A DNA stretch of 64,000 nucleotides from Amycolatopsis benzoatilytica AK 16/65 (GTDB taxonomy: Bacteria > Actinomycetota > Actinomycetes > Mycobacteriales > Pseudonocardiaceae): contig NZ_KB912942.1 of the NCBI RefSeq assembly GCF_000383915.1, forward strand, positions 5,420,367-5,484,366, given 5' to 3'. The number at the start of each line of letters is the position of its first letter. Position 1 is the stretch's first letter. The position numbers were made by a program, and so were the translations under genes. The notes beneath the pieces are model-generated. The model searched no databases and was not told where the DNA came from. It saw only the letters and a list, made by a program, of their open reading frames with translations. Below, piece by piece: positions 9,078-17,143 of the stretch.

Positions 9078-9243
9078 GCCCCGTCCGATCGTGCCGAGCC
9101 ATGGTGCCAGTCGGCCGGGATCGGTCCGCAGCGGGTTCCCGGACCGCGCCGCGGCGCCTAGCTTTCGGAGGTCCGTGCTCCCTCCGGAGCAGCCGCCCGC
9201 CGCACGCACGTCCGCCGGACGTGCGGAGAGGACCAGTGCGATC

Positions 9244-10536
9244 ATGCAGGTCGATGAGCTGTTGAAACCGTTCCCCATCAAGGAGTTCCACCCGTTCCCG
9301 CGGGCGCTGCTCGGCCCCGGCTCGCACGAGCTGATCGGGCCGGAAGCCCTCAAGATGGGTTTCAAGAAGGTGCTGGTCATGACGTCCGGCCTGCGCGGGA
9401 CGGACATCGTGCACAAGATCGTGGAGTCGATGAAGTACCACGGTCTCGAGGTCGTCGTGTACGACCAGGTGGAGTCGAATCCCAAGGACTACAACGTCAT
9501 GGACGCCGTGACGCTGTACCAGGAGAACAAGTGCGATTCGTTCGTCTCGATCGGCGGCGGTTCCTCGCACGACGCCTGCAAGGGCGCGCGCATCTCGGTC
9601 GCGCACGACGGACGCAACGTCAACGACTTCGAGGGCTTCAACAAGTCCGAGAACCCGAAGAACCCGCCGCACATCGCGGTTTCCACCACCGCGGGCACCG
9701 GTTCCGAGACGTCCTGGGCCTACGTCATCACCGACACCACCACCGACCCGGACAACCCGCACAAGTACGTGGCGTTCGACGACGCGTCCGTGACCACGCT
9801 GGCGATCGACGACCCGGTCCTCTACTACGACTGCCCGATCGACTACACCGCGCAGTGCGGTTTCGACGTGCTGGCGCACGCCTCCGAGCCGTATGTGTCC
9901 CGGCTGAACTTCGAGCCGTCGCTGGGCAACGCGCTGCACGCGATCAAGCTGACCGGCCAGAACCTGCGTGCCGCCGTGTGGAACGGCCAGGATCTGGCCG
10001 GTCGCGAAGGGATGATGTACGCCCAGTACATCGCCGCGCAGGCGTTCAACTCCGGCGGGCTGGGGATCATCCACTCGATCTCGCACGCGGTCAGCGCCTT
10101 CTACGACACTCACCACGGCCTGAACAACGCGATCGCGCTGCCGCGGGTGTGGGCGTTCAACATGCCGGCGGCGTACAAGCGGTTCGCCGACATCGCCGAG
10201 GCACTCGGCGTCGACACCTACGGCAAGACCGACGTGCAGGCCGCTGACGCCGCGCTGGCGGCGGCGATCCGGCTGCTGCGCGACGTGGGCATCCCGGAGA
10301 AGTTCACCGACGTCACCGCGGACTCCTACTCGAAGAACCGGCTGGGCCAGGGCCCGACCAAATACTACGAGCGGGCGAAGGTGATCAAGGGCGACGACAC
10401 CGACGTCGACCGCATCACCAACCACGTCCTCGGCGACGCGTGCACTCCCGGCAATGCGAAGGAGTGCACCTTCGACACGGTCCGTCCGGTCGTCGACCAC
10501 TGCCTCAACGGCGACCTCGACGACCTGCTCGGCTGA
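9244..10536 (+). CDS. mdo: NDMA-dependent methanol dehydrogenase (nicotinoprotein, iron-type ADH)
   Basis: 430-residue cytoplasmic alcohol dehydrogenase that oxidises methanol and other primary alcohols with tightly bound nicotinamide cofactor. The N-terminus LLKPFPIKEFHPFPRALLGP and the FKKVLVMTSGLRG region are characteristic of the Amycolatopsis/Mycobacterium Mdo (Mno) group. The dinucleotide motif GGGSSHDACKGA and the His-rich metal site (HSISHAVSAFYDTHHG) of iron-type ADHs are present. In this group the cofactor is thought to be re-oxidised via mycofactocin rather than exchanged. The ATG at 9244 follows GGAGAGGA. Transcription probably covers the following three genes. Confidence 0.92.
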   Translation: MQVDELLKPFPIKEFHPFPRALLGPGSHELIGPEALKMGFKKVLVMTSGLRGTDIVHKIVESMKYHGLEVVVYDQVESNPKDYNVMDAVTLYQENKCDSFVSIGGGSSHDACKGARISVAHDGRNVNDFEGFNKSENPKNPPHIAVSTTAGTGSETSWAYVITDTTTDPDNPHKYVAFDDASVTTLAIDDPVLYYDCPIDYTAQCGFDVLAHASEPYVSRLNFEPSLGNALHAIKLTGQNLRAAVWNGQDLAGREGMMYAQYIAAQAFNSGGLGIIHSISHAVSAFYDTHHGLNNAIALPRVWAFNMPAAYKRFADIAEALGVDTYGKTDVQAADAALAAAIRLLRDVGIPEKFTDVTADSYSKNRLGQGPTKYYERAKVIKGDDTDVDRITNHVLGDACTPGNAKECTFDTVRPVVDHCLNGDLDDLLG

Positions 10537-10604
10537 TCCCGCGCGGCGGGGCCCTGCTCCGGCCCCGCCGCGCTTCCTCCCGACTTCGACGCACCGGAGG
10601 CGAC

Positions 10605-11804
10605 GTGCCCACCGCAACCCCTGACCACGCTCGGTTCGGCTCGATCGAAGAGGTGGCCGACCGGTTCGCCGGCGCCGGCTACATCGCGGACCGCCGGCTG
10701 GCCGCCACCGTCTACCTGATGTCCGCATTGGACAAACCGGTGCTGCTGGAGGGCCCGGCCGGCGTCGGCAAGACCGAGCTGGCCAAGACGCTGGCCACCG
10801 TCACCGGCCGCCGGCTGCTGCGGCTGCAGTGCTACGAGGGGCAGGACGAGACGAAAGCCCTGTACGAGTGGGACTACGGCAAGCAGCTGCTCTACATCCA
10901 GATGCTGCGCGAGAAGATCGGCGACGTGATCGCCGACGCGCCGGATCTGGCCAGTGCGATCGCCCGGATCGACGCGCAGGACAGCGTGTTCTTCTCCGAC
11001 CACTTCCTCGCGCCGCGGCCGCTGCTGGAGGCGGTGCGCGGCGAGGAACCGGCGGTCCTGTTGATCGACGAGGTGGACCGGGCGGACGAAGCGCTGGAGG
11101 CGGTGCTGCTGGAATGCCTCGCGGAGTACCAGGTGTCGGTGCCGGAGATCGGCACCTACACCGCGAAGGTCCCGCCGCTCGTGGTGCTCACCTCCAACAA
11201 CACGCGTGACCTCTCCGCCGCGTTGAAGCGGCGTTGCCTGCACCTGTTCCTCGACTACCCGGATGCCGAACGCGAGCTGGAGATCCTGCGTTCGAAGAAG
11301 ACCGGGCTGCCCGACGCGGCCGCGCACACCCTCGTCGAGGTGGTGCGGAAGCTCCGCGGGCTGCGGCTGCGCAAGAGCCCGAGCATCTCCGAAACGATCG
11401 ACTGGGCCCGCACGCTGGCCGTGCTCGGCGTCGAGGAGCTTTCGCCGGAAATCCTCGCCGAGACCGCGAACGTGGTGCTGAAGTACGAACGCGACCTCGG
11501 CCGCGCGCTGCGGGTGCTGCCGGACCTGGTCGACCCGAACCGGGAACTGCCCGCCGAACTGCCGCACAGCCACGGCCACGGTCATGGCCACGGCCATGGG
11601 CACGGCCACGAACACGGGCACCAGCACGACGGTCATGCGCACGACGAGGACGACGGAGGCCGCGCTGCGCGGCTGGCCAAGGATCAGCCTGGCCGCCACG
11701 ACGAGAACTACTACGGTTCTCCGGGCGCCGGCCCGGCCCAGCGGTCCAGCGGCGGCCAGGGCGGACGCGCGTTCGAGGCGTTCACCCGCCGGCGTCCGGT
11801 CTGA
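10605..11804 (+). CDS. MoxR-family AAA+ ATPase with histidine-rich tail
   Basis: 399-residue ATPase. Walker A is EGPAGVGKTEL near residue 50, Walker B is AVLLIDEVDRAD, and sensor 1 is LTSNNTRDLSAALKRR. MoxR proteins with VWA partners act as chaperones that insert metals or activate oxidoreductases. The C-terminal tail (about 321-350) is an almost pure His-Gly series (HGHGHGHGHGHGHEHGHQH) that could bind nickel, iron or zinc. The GTG at 10605 has GGAGG six bases before it. Its place between the dehydrogenase and a VWA gene suggests it matures the dehydrogenase. Confidence 0.88.
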   Translation: MPTATPDHARFGSIEEVADRFAGAGYIADRRLAATVYLMSALDKPVLLEGPAGVGKTELAKTLATVTGRRLLRLQCYEGQDETKALYEWDYGKQLLYIQMLREKIGDVIADAPDLASAIARIDAQDSVFFSDHFLAPRPLLEAVRGEEPAVLLIDEVDRADEALEAVLLECLAEYQVSVPEIGTYTAKVPPLVVLTSNNTRDLSAALKRRCLHLFLDYPDAERELEILRSKKTGLPDAAAHTLVEVVRKLRGLRLRKSPSISETIDWARTLAVLGVEELSPEILAETANVVLKYERDLGRALRVLPDLVDPNRELPAELPHSHGHGHGHGHGHGHEHGHQHDGHAHDEDDGGRAARLAKDQPGRHDENYYGSPGAGPAQRSSGGQGGRAFEAFTRRRPV

Positions 11805-11814
11805 GGCGGCGGCG

Positions 11815-13326
11815 GTGGAGAACAGTCTGCACCGGTTCGTGCGCCTGCTGCGCCTGTTCGGCTTGCGGATGTCGGTTTCCGAGGCGACCGACGCGATGCG
11901 CGCGGCCGCCCAGGCCGGGGTTCTCGCCGAGCGCGCCACGCTGCGGGAGGCGTTGCGGCTGACGCTGATCAAAGACCAGCGGGACGACGAATTGTTCGAG
12001 GAAGCGTTCGACGCCTACTTCTCGTTGCGGGAGATCGAGCGGCTGCGCGAGGAAACCGGGCACGGGCACGGCCACGACGATCTGTCCGACACCGGGGAAC
12101 TCGAAACCTTCACCGTGTCGGCGGAGCCCTCCGAGACGCCCGAACAGGGGCACAGTCACGGCAAGCCCGCCGACATCCGGGACTATTTCGACCAGCAGGA
12201 CCTGGCCCAGCAGTACAACCTGCACCAGGAAGCGAACAAAATCGACCTGGCCGCGATGACCGACGAGATCGTGCTTTCGAAGGACAGCGCGTCCGGCGGC
12301 GCGGCTGCGCCGAGCGTCCAGCTGGAGACGTCGTCGCTGCACAACGCGGGCGTGCCCGGCAAACTCGCGCCCGCTACCGGGCACCGGCTCGACGTCGAGC
12401 TGACCGTGGCACAGGAGAACGCCCTCCTCGGCTGGCTGAACGACGCGGAGGAAGACGGCGAGCAGCTGCCGCCGGGGCTGGCCGGTGTGCTGGAGAACCT
12501 TCCGGAGCTGTTGCGGCGGCATCTGGAGAAGCTGGCCGAACTCGCCGAGGCGGCGGTGGAAACGCGGGTGGTGGAGGCGGCCCGGGCCGAGCGGGTCGAC
12601 GAACGCGAGCGCGCGCAGCTGGAAGAGTCGTTGCGGCGCTTGGCACACACCCTGCGCGGCGCGCTGACCAGCCGCAAACGCAACACTCTGCGCGGCCGGG
12701 TGCATCCGGCCCGCACGATGCGGCGGAACATGCGCTACGACGGCGTGCCGTTCCGCCCGGTAACGGTTACCCGGGCCGAGGACAAGCCCCGGTTGTTGGT
12801 GCTGGCTGACGTTTCGCTGTCGGTGCGCGCCACCGCCCGGTTCACCCTGCACCTGGTGCACGGCCTGCAGTCGCTCTTCGGCCAGGTGCGGACGTTCGCG
12901 TTCGTCGACGAGCCGGCCGAGATCACCGAGCTGTTCGCCGAACACCCGCTCGAACGGGCGCTGGGCCTGGTTTTCGACGGATTGCCCGCGGGCGGCCTGC
13001 TGGACGTCGACGCGAACTCCGACTACGGGCGCGCGTTCGAGCAGCTGGTCGAAGAGCACAGTGCGGCGCTGAACCGGCGCACCACGCTGCTGGTGCTCGG
13101 GGACGGCCGCGGCAACGGCAACGACCCGAAGATCGAGGTGTTCGAGGAAATCACCCGGCGGGTGCGGCAAACCCTGTGGCTGACGCCGGAGCCGCGGTAT
13201 TCGTGGCGGCTCGGCGGATGCGATTTGCCCGCGTACGCGGAGTTCTGCGACCACGTGCAGGTGGTCGCGGACCTGGCCGGCCTCGACCGGGCGGCGTTCC
13301 GGCTGACCGAGGACGTGCTGGCATGA
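11815..13326 (+). CDS. VWA domain protein, CoxE-like partner of the MoxR ATPase
   Basis: 503-residue protein. The N-terminal half is helical and contains two short His clusters (GHGHGHDD near residue 85 and GHSHG near 107). The C-terminal part is a von Willebrand A domain of the CoxE type, with a MIDAS-like DVSLS at about 332-336 and a downstream TTLLVLGDGRGNG motif. The GTG at 11815 follows the MoxR stop by ten bases. CoxE/MoxR pairs are known from CO dehydrogenase maturation; here the target is presumably the methanol dehydrogenase. That role is inferred. Confidence 0.85.
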   Translation: MENSLHRFVRLLRLFGLRMSVSEATDAMRAAAQAGVLAERATLREALRLTLIKDQRDDELFEEAFDAYFSLREIERLREETGHGHGHDDLSDTGELETFTVSAEPSETPEQGHSHGKPADIRDYFDQQDLAQQYNLHQEANKIDLAAMTDEIVLSKDSASGGAAAPSVQLETSSLHNAGVPGKLAPATGHRLDVELTVAQENALLGWLNDAEEDGEQLPPGLAGVLENLPELLRRHLEKLAELAEAAVETRVVEAARAERVDERERAQLEESLRRLAHTLRGALTSRKRNTLRGRVHPARTMRRNMRYDGVPFRPVTVTRAEDKPRLLVLADVSLSVRATARFTLHLVHGLQSLFGQVRTFAFVDEPAEITELFAEHPLERALGLVFDGLPAGGLLDVDANSDYGRAFEQLVEEHSAALNRRTTLLVLGDGRGNGNDPKIEVFEEITRRVRQTLWLTPEPRYSWRLGGCDLPAYAEFCDHVQVVADLAGLDRAAFRLTEDVLA

Positions 13327-14240
13327 CGACGACCGCGCCGAGCACCGCTGGCCGCTACCTCGATCCGCTCGCCCCCGTGCTGCCCGGGACGTACTTCGCG
13401 CGGCCGCTCACCGTGGTCCGGGACACCACCGGGCAGGACGGCCCCGAACCGTTGGTCCGGACCGAGCACTTCAGCCTGCACAAGGACGGCCGCCGGGTGG
13501 AGCTGCGCCACCGGCTGCGGCCGGAGCGGCTCGACAACGACCTGGCCGGCCTGCTGGCCGACGAGCTCTTCGCGCCCGGCTGGCTGTCCGGCGCGGAGGT
13601 CTTCGAGCACGCGTTCACCGGTGTCGTTAAGTCCACTGTGGACGACCCGGTGCGGGCGTGGCTGAGGTTCTACGACAACACCCTCGACCGGATTCGCGCG
13701 TGCCTGCGCGAGCCGGCGGCCGCGCCCGGACGCTCGGTGATCGCCGGGTTCGCGCCGGTTTACGAACACGCGCTGCGTCTCACCCCGCCCGGCCGGGTAC
13801 TGGATCTCGGCTCCTGCTTCGGTTTCTTCGCTTTGCTGCTGGCCGAACGCGGCCGCAACGAGGTGGTCGCCTCGGATGTGTCGGCAGGCGCCATGCAACT
13901 GCTGGAGGCAGTCGCGGCCCGGCGGAGGCTCCCGCTGGAGACGCTCGTGTGCGACGCGGCCCGGCTGCCGTTGCCGGACTCCTCGGCGGACACCGTGACG
14001 TTGCTGCACCTGCTGGAGCACTTGGACGCCGACGCCGGGGAAGAGGTCGTGCGCGAAGCGGTGCGGCTGGCGCGCGGCCCGGTGGTGATCGCGGTGCCGT
14101 TCGAGGAGGAGCCCGCCGAAGCCTACGGACACGTCCGGGTCTTCGACCTGCCCGCGCTGCACGAGCTCGGCGCCCGCTCGGGCCGCCGGTTCAGCGTGCA
14201 CGAGCACCACGGCGGCTGGCTCGTCCTGCATCCCCGTTGA
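13323..14240 (+). CDS. mftM: SAM-dependent methyltransferase, probable mycofactocin oligosaccharide methyltransferase MftM
   Basis: 305-residue protein. An N-terminal unique region (LDPLAPVLPGTYFARPL) precedes a class I methyltransferase fold with motif I VLDLGSCFGFF near residue 160 and a post-I acidic position SDVS. A similar methyltransferase in mycobacteria, linked to the mdo locus, methylates the glucose chain of mycofactocin, the redox cofactor that accepts electrons from nicotinoprotein alcohol dehydrogenases. The ATG overlaps the VWA stop (ATGA), so the two are translationally coupled. If the MftM call is wrong, an unspecified small-molecule methyltransferase remains. Confidence 0.72.
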   Translation: MTTTAPSTAGRYLDPLAPVLPGTYFARPLTVVRDTTGQDGPEPLVRTEHFSLHKDGRRVELRHRLRPERLDNDLAGLLADELFAPGWLSGAEVFEHAFTGVVKSTVDDPVRAWLRFYDNTLDRIRACLREPAAAPGRSVIAGFAPVYEHALRLTPPGRVLDLGSCFGFFALLLAERGRNEVVASDVSAGAMQLLEAVAARRRLPLETLVCDAARLPLPDSSADTVTLLHLLEHLDADAGEEVVREAVRLARGPVVIAVPFEEEPAEAYGHVRVFDLPALHELGARSGRRFSVHEHHGGWLVLHPR

Positions 14241-14312
14241 CTGCCGCGCAACGGTGCGCGGCGCACTAAGGAGGAAGTCTCGTTTGGTGCGGTTGACCGG
14301 GCGGGCGGACTC

Positions 14313-14367
14313 GTCCGTGAGGGGCCCCCTGCGGGAATCCAAGTCCCTCAAGGGGCCCTTCACGGAC
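14313..14367. repeat. REP-like palindrome
   Basis: GTCCGTGAGGGGCCCCCTGC and CTCAAGGGGCCCTTCACGGAC flank a short loop. It sits after mftM and before the SatP gene. The 12-mer TAAGGAGGAAGT occurs on both sides (14267-14278 and 14411-14422). Confidence 0.85.
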
Positions 14368-14423
14368 ATCCGTGCGGCATCTCGGCACCCCAGCCAACTG
14401 AGACGCGACCTAAGGAGGAAGTG

Positions 14424-15065
14424 ATGACTGCAGCGGAAATCGACGTCCCCGTTTCGCACGCGGCCGCCGAACCGGACCCGGTGCCCTCGCCGCTCGGCGG
14501 AGATCCGGCCCTGATCGGGGTGCCGACCTTCCTCGTCGGCTCGATCGCGCTCGGGCTCACGCTGGTCGGCTTCGTCCCGGCCGCCGCCGTCGGCGCGCCG
14601 CTGGCGATCATCCTCGTCGCCACCGGGATCGGCCAGCTGGTGGCGGCGGTGTGGGCGGCGGCGCTCGGGCAGAACGCGGTCGCCGGCATCTTCGGCGTCT
14701 TCTCCGGATTCTGGCTCAGCTACGCGGTGCTGGTCTTCGGCTTGCTGCACGGCTGGTTCGCGCTGCCGGCCGCGGACGTCACGGCGACGCAGGAGCTCTT
14801 CCTGGTCTCGTGGCTGGTCACCATCGTCCTGCTCACCCTCGCCACGCTCCGGCTGCCGCTGGCGTTCACGCTGCTGTTCGCGCTCGTCGACGTGGCGCTC
14901 GCGCTGGTGCTGACCGCGACGGCGCAGGGCTCGGCGTCGTTGCAGACCGCGGGCGGTGCCGGAGTGTTCGCGTTCGTCGCAGTCGGCGTCTACCTGTTCT
15001 TCCACGTCGCTTCGCTGGCCACCGGAGGAAAGGGGCTCCCGCTCGGCCGTCCGCTGGTCGGCTGA
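14424..15065 (+). CDS. GPR1/FUN34/YaaH (SatP) family membrane protein
   Basis: 213-residue protein with six predicted transmembrane helices and the family's N-terminal motif region (GDPALIGVPTFLVGSIALGL; proline-rich start, then glycine-rich helices). Known members transport acetate or succinate; ammonium or acetate export has also been proposed. I chose the ATG at 14424 over the GTG at 14421 because AGGAGG ends five bases before it. Its place at the end of the alcohol-oxidation block suits uptake or release of a carboxylate product. Confidence 0.82.
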   Translation: MTAAEIDVPVSHAAAEPDPVPSPLGGDPALIGVPTFLVGSIALGLTLVGFVPAAAVGAPLAIILVATGIGQLVAAVWAAALGQNAVAGIFGVFSGFWLSYAVLVFGLLHGWFALPAADVTATQELFLVSWLVTIVLLTLATLRLPLAFTLLFALVDVALALVLTATAQGSASLQTAGGAGVFAFVAVGVYLFFHVASLATGGKGLPLGRPLVG

Positions 15066-15117
15066 ACCCGGTCCGGCCGGTCCGTCGCGTGGCGCCTTCC
15101 GCGGCGGGCCGGCCGTT

Positions 15118-15777
15118 TCAGATCACGCCCGCCTTGCTGGCTTCGTAGACCGCTTCCGCCCGGCTGCTGGCGTCGAGCTTGCGCATGATGTTGCGGACGT
15201 GGAACTTCACCGTGGTTTCGGAGATGTACAGCTTGCCGCCGATGACGCGGTTGCTCAGCCCGCCCGCGAGCAGCCGCAGCACGCTCAGCTCGCGGTCGGT
15301 GAACGACGGCCGTTCCCTGCTCATCCGCATCGAGCGCACCATCGCCGCCGCGGACCGCGAATCGAAAGCGCTTTCGTTGCGCGCCACCGCGCGGATCGAG
15401 CGCAGCAGCTCGGTGGTGTCCACGTCCTTGACCACGTAGCCGCGTGCGCCGTGGTGGACCACGTCGACCACCAGCGCGTCGTCGAGGAACGTGGTCAGCA
15501 CGAGCACGCCCAGGTCCGGATAACGCCGGGTGAGCCGGGCGCACAGGTCCAGCCCTTCGGTGTCCGCGCCGGTGGACAGCTTGAGGTCGAGCAGCACGAT
15601 CGACGGCCGGACGGACTCGATCACCGCCAGCGCCTCGTCCACCGCGCCTGCCTCGCCGACCACCTGCAGGTCGGTTTCGCGCTCCAGCAGCGAGCGCAGG
15701 CCCTGCCGGACGATCGCGTGGTCGTCCACCAGCACGATCCGCACCGGGCCGGCGGGCGCGGTCTGTTCAGCCGTCAT
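15118..15777 (-). CDS. mnoR: NarL/LuxR-type response regulator (MnoR-like)
   Basis: 219 residues. The receiver domain (1-125) has acidic pocket D18-D19 and phospho-acceptor D64 in VLLDLKLS. The LuxR helix-turn-helix at about 155-215 contains GGLSNRVIGGKLYISETTVKFHV. The start overlaps the kinase gene by 11 bases. The two-component pair next to methanol dehydrogenase corresponds in context to MnoSR of Mycolicibacterium smegmatis, which activates methanol dehydrogenase expression. The dyads upstream of mdo and of the second ADH are candidate targets for this protein or for the GAF regulator. Confidence 0.82.
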   Translation of the reverse strand: MTAEQTAPAGPVRIVLVDDHAIVRQGLRSLLERETDLQVVGEAGAVDEALAVIESVRPSIVLLDLKLSTGADTEGLDLCARLTRRYPDLGVLVLTTFLDDALVVDVVHHGARGYVVKDVDTTELLRSIRAVARNESAFDSRSAAAMVRSMRMSRERPSFTDRELSVLRLLAGGLSNRVIGGKLYISETTVKFHVRNIMRKLDASSRAEAVYEASKAGVI

Positions 15778-17143
15778 CGGTCACCTCCCATTCCGCCGGC
15801 ACCGGCAGCGGCACCCGCACCTGCAGGCGGATCCCGCCCATCCGGGAGCGGCGGATGGTCAGTTCCCCGCCCAGTTCCTCCGCTCTGGCCAGCATGTTCG
15901 CCAGGCCGCGGTGCCTCCCGGACAGGTCCGCCGCTTTCGTCAGCCGCAGCGCCCGGCGGATCTGCGCGGGATCGCCGTCGCCGTCGTCGGACACGCTGAT
16001 CACCACGGCCGAGCCGTCCGGCCGGTACTGCAGCCGCACCAGCGCGCGACCGGCTTTGCCGTGCGCGGCCGCGTTGAACAGCGCCTCGCCCGCCATCCGC
16101 ACGATCGACTGTTCCGCGCGCGGCGGCAGCGCCACCGGACTGCCCGCGACCCGCACCTGGACCGACAACTCGGTCAATCCGTGCACAGTGGACAGCCGTT
16201 CCAGCAGAACCGGCAACGGCCCGGGGGTTTCGCCGGAAGTGTGGTGCAACGCGTAGATCGACGCGCGCAGCCGCTCGACCGCCTGCCGGGTCAGGTCCTT
16301 GGCGGGTGCGAGCTGCTCGGCGATCTCCGCGGCGCGGCCGCCCAGCGCGGCCAGCTCGGCCCGGCACACCTCGATCGTCATGCCCGCGCCCAGCACGGAC
16401 TGCGTCACGCTGTCGTGCAGTTCACGGGCGATCCGGTGCCGTTCGTCGTCGAGCACCTGCCGCTGCATGACCTCGACCAGACGTTCTTGCGTGTGCGCCA
16501 GTTCGGCGCTGCGCGCGGCGAGGTCGCGGGCTTGGCGCTCGGCGGCCTCGGACAGTCGTTCGGTGCGCCCGCGCAGCTGGGCGGCGGCATGGAACAGGAA
16601 CGAGTTGTGCAGCGCGACCGCGGCCTGGTTGCCCAGCACCCGCAGGATGGCGACGTCGGTGGCGGCCACCTCCAGCCCTGGCGCCGGCCGGGCGACGATC
16701 CCGCCGACCGGCTCGTCGTCCAGCGTCATCGTCGCGCGGACCAGCCCGTCCCGGTGCGGCCACGTGTCGAGCTCCCACGGCCGGGTCCGCAGCACGTCGA
16801 GGTGTTCGAGGACCTCGTCGGGGACCTCCGCCCGGTCGTCGACGATCGTCCCGCCGATGTTCAGCACGAACCTCGGCCGGGCCGCGCGCAACGCACCGTC
16901 GGCGACCGCGAGCAGCAGCCAGTCCGCCTGCAGGTGCTCCGACGCCGCCCGGAGCACCGCTTCGACCAGCGCGCGCGGCCCCTCCGCGGTGCGCACCAGC
17001 GCGCGGGAGATGCCGTCGAGCGCTTCGACCGCCCGCGAAACCCGTTCGGTCGAGCGGATGTATTCCGGGTAGAACGACCGCTTGCCGGACCGCACCCCGG
17101 TCAGGACGCCCAGGTCGGCCGCGGCTCGCTCGGGATCGTTCAC
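15767..17143 (-). CDS. mnoS: GAF-domain sensor histidine kinase (MnoS-like)
   Basis: 458-residue cytosolic kinase with no transmembrane segment. A GAF-like sensory domain spans about 40-210. The HisKA_3 dimerisation domain contains H243 in RIARELHDSVTQS, and a HATPase domain follows (DDGDGDPAQI, HRGLANMLARAEELGG). The GTG start at 17143 overlaps the TGA of the upstream alcohol dehydrogenase (GTGA), so ADH, kinase and regulator form one coupled operon. A soluble GAF domain suggests sensing of an internal alcohol, aldehyde or redox state. Confidence 0.85.
   Translation of the reverse strand: MNDPERAAADLGVLTGVRSGKRSFYPEYIRSTERVSRAVEALDGISRALVRTAEGPRALVEAVLRAASEHLQADWLLLAVADGALRAARPRFVLNIGGTIVDDRAEVPDEVLEHLDVLRTRPWELDTWPHRDGLVRATMTLDDEPVGGIVARPAPGLEVAATDVAILRVLGNQAAVALHNSFLFHAAAQLRGRTERLSEAAERQARDLAARSAELAHTQERLVEVMQRQVLDDERHRIARELHDSVTQSVLGAGMTIEVCRAELAALGGRAAEIAEQLAPAKDLTRQAVERLRASIYALHHTSGETPGPLPVLLERLSTVHGLTELSVQVRVAGSPVALPPRAEQSIVRMAGEALFNAAAHGKAGRALVRLQYRPDGSAVVISVSDDGDGDPAQIRRALRLTKAADLSGRHRGLANMLARAEELGGELTIRRSRMGGIRLQVRVPLPVPAEWEVTDDG

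Larger units (their letters stand above)
8760..9243. promoter_or_regulatory. Intergenic control region between the NiCoT permease and methanol dehydrogenase
   Basis: This 484-bp gap has no convincing gene. It contains two copies of a dyad also found upstream of the second alcohol dehydrogenase (8924-8947 and 9054-9077). At 9205-9225 there is a near-perfect inverted repeat, CGCACGTCCG next to its complement, just ahead of the ribosome-binding site of the dehydrogenase. That repeat could form a leader hairpin. Confidence 0.6.

Noticed and set aside
7552..10728. Very long open frame on the minus strand (over 1000 codons) across the NiCoT/mdo region
   Set aside because: It runs antisense to mdo and out of frame with the NiCoT gene. 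Arg/Gly-rich composition and lack of any family resemblance mark it as a high-GC shadow frame.
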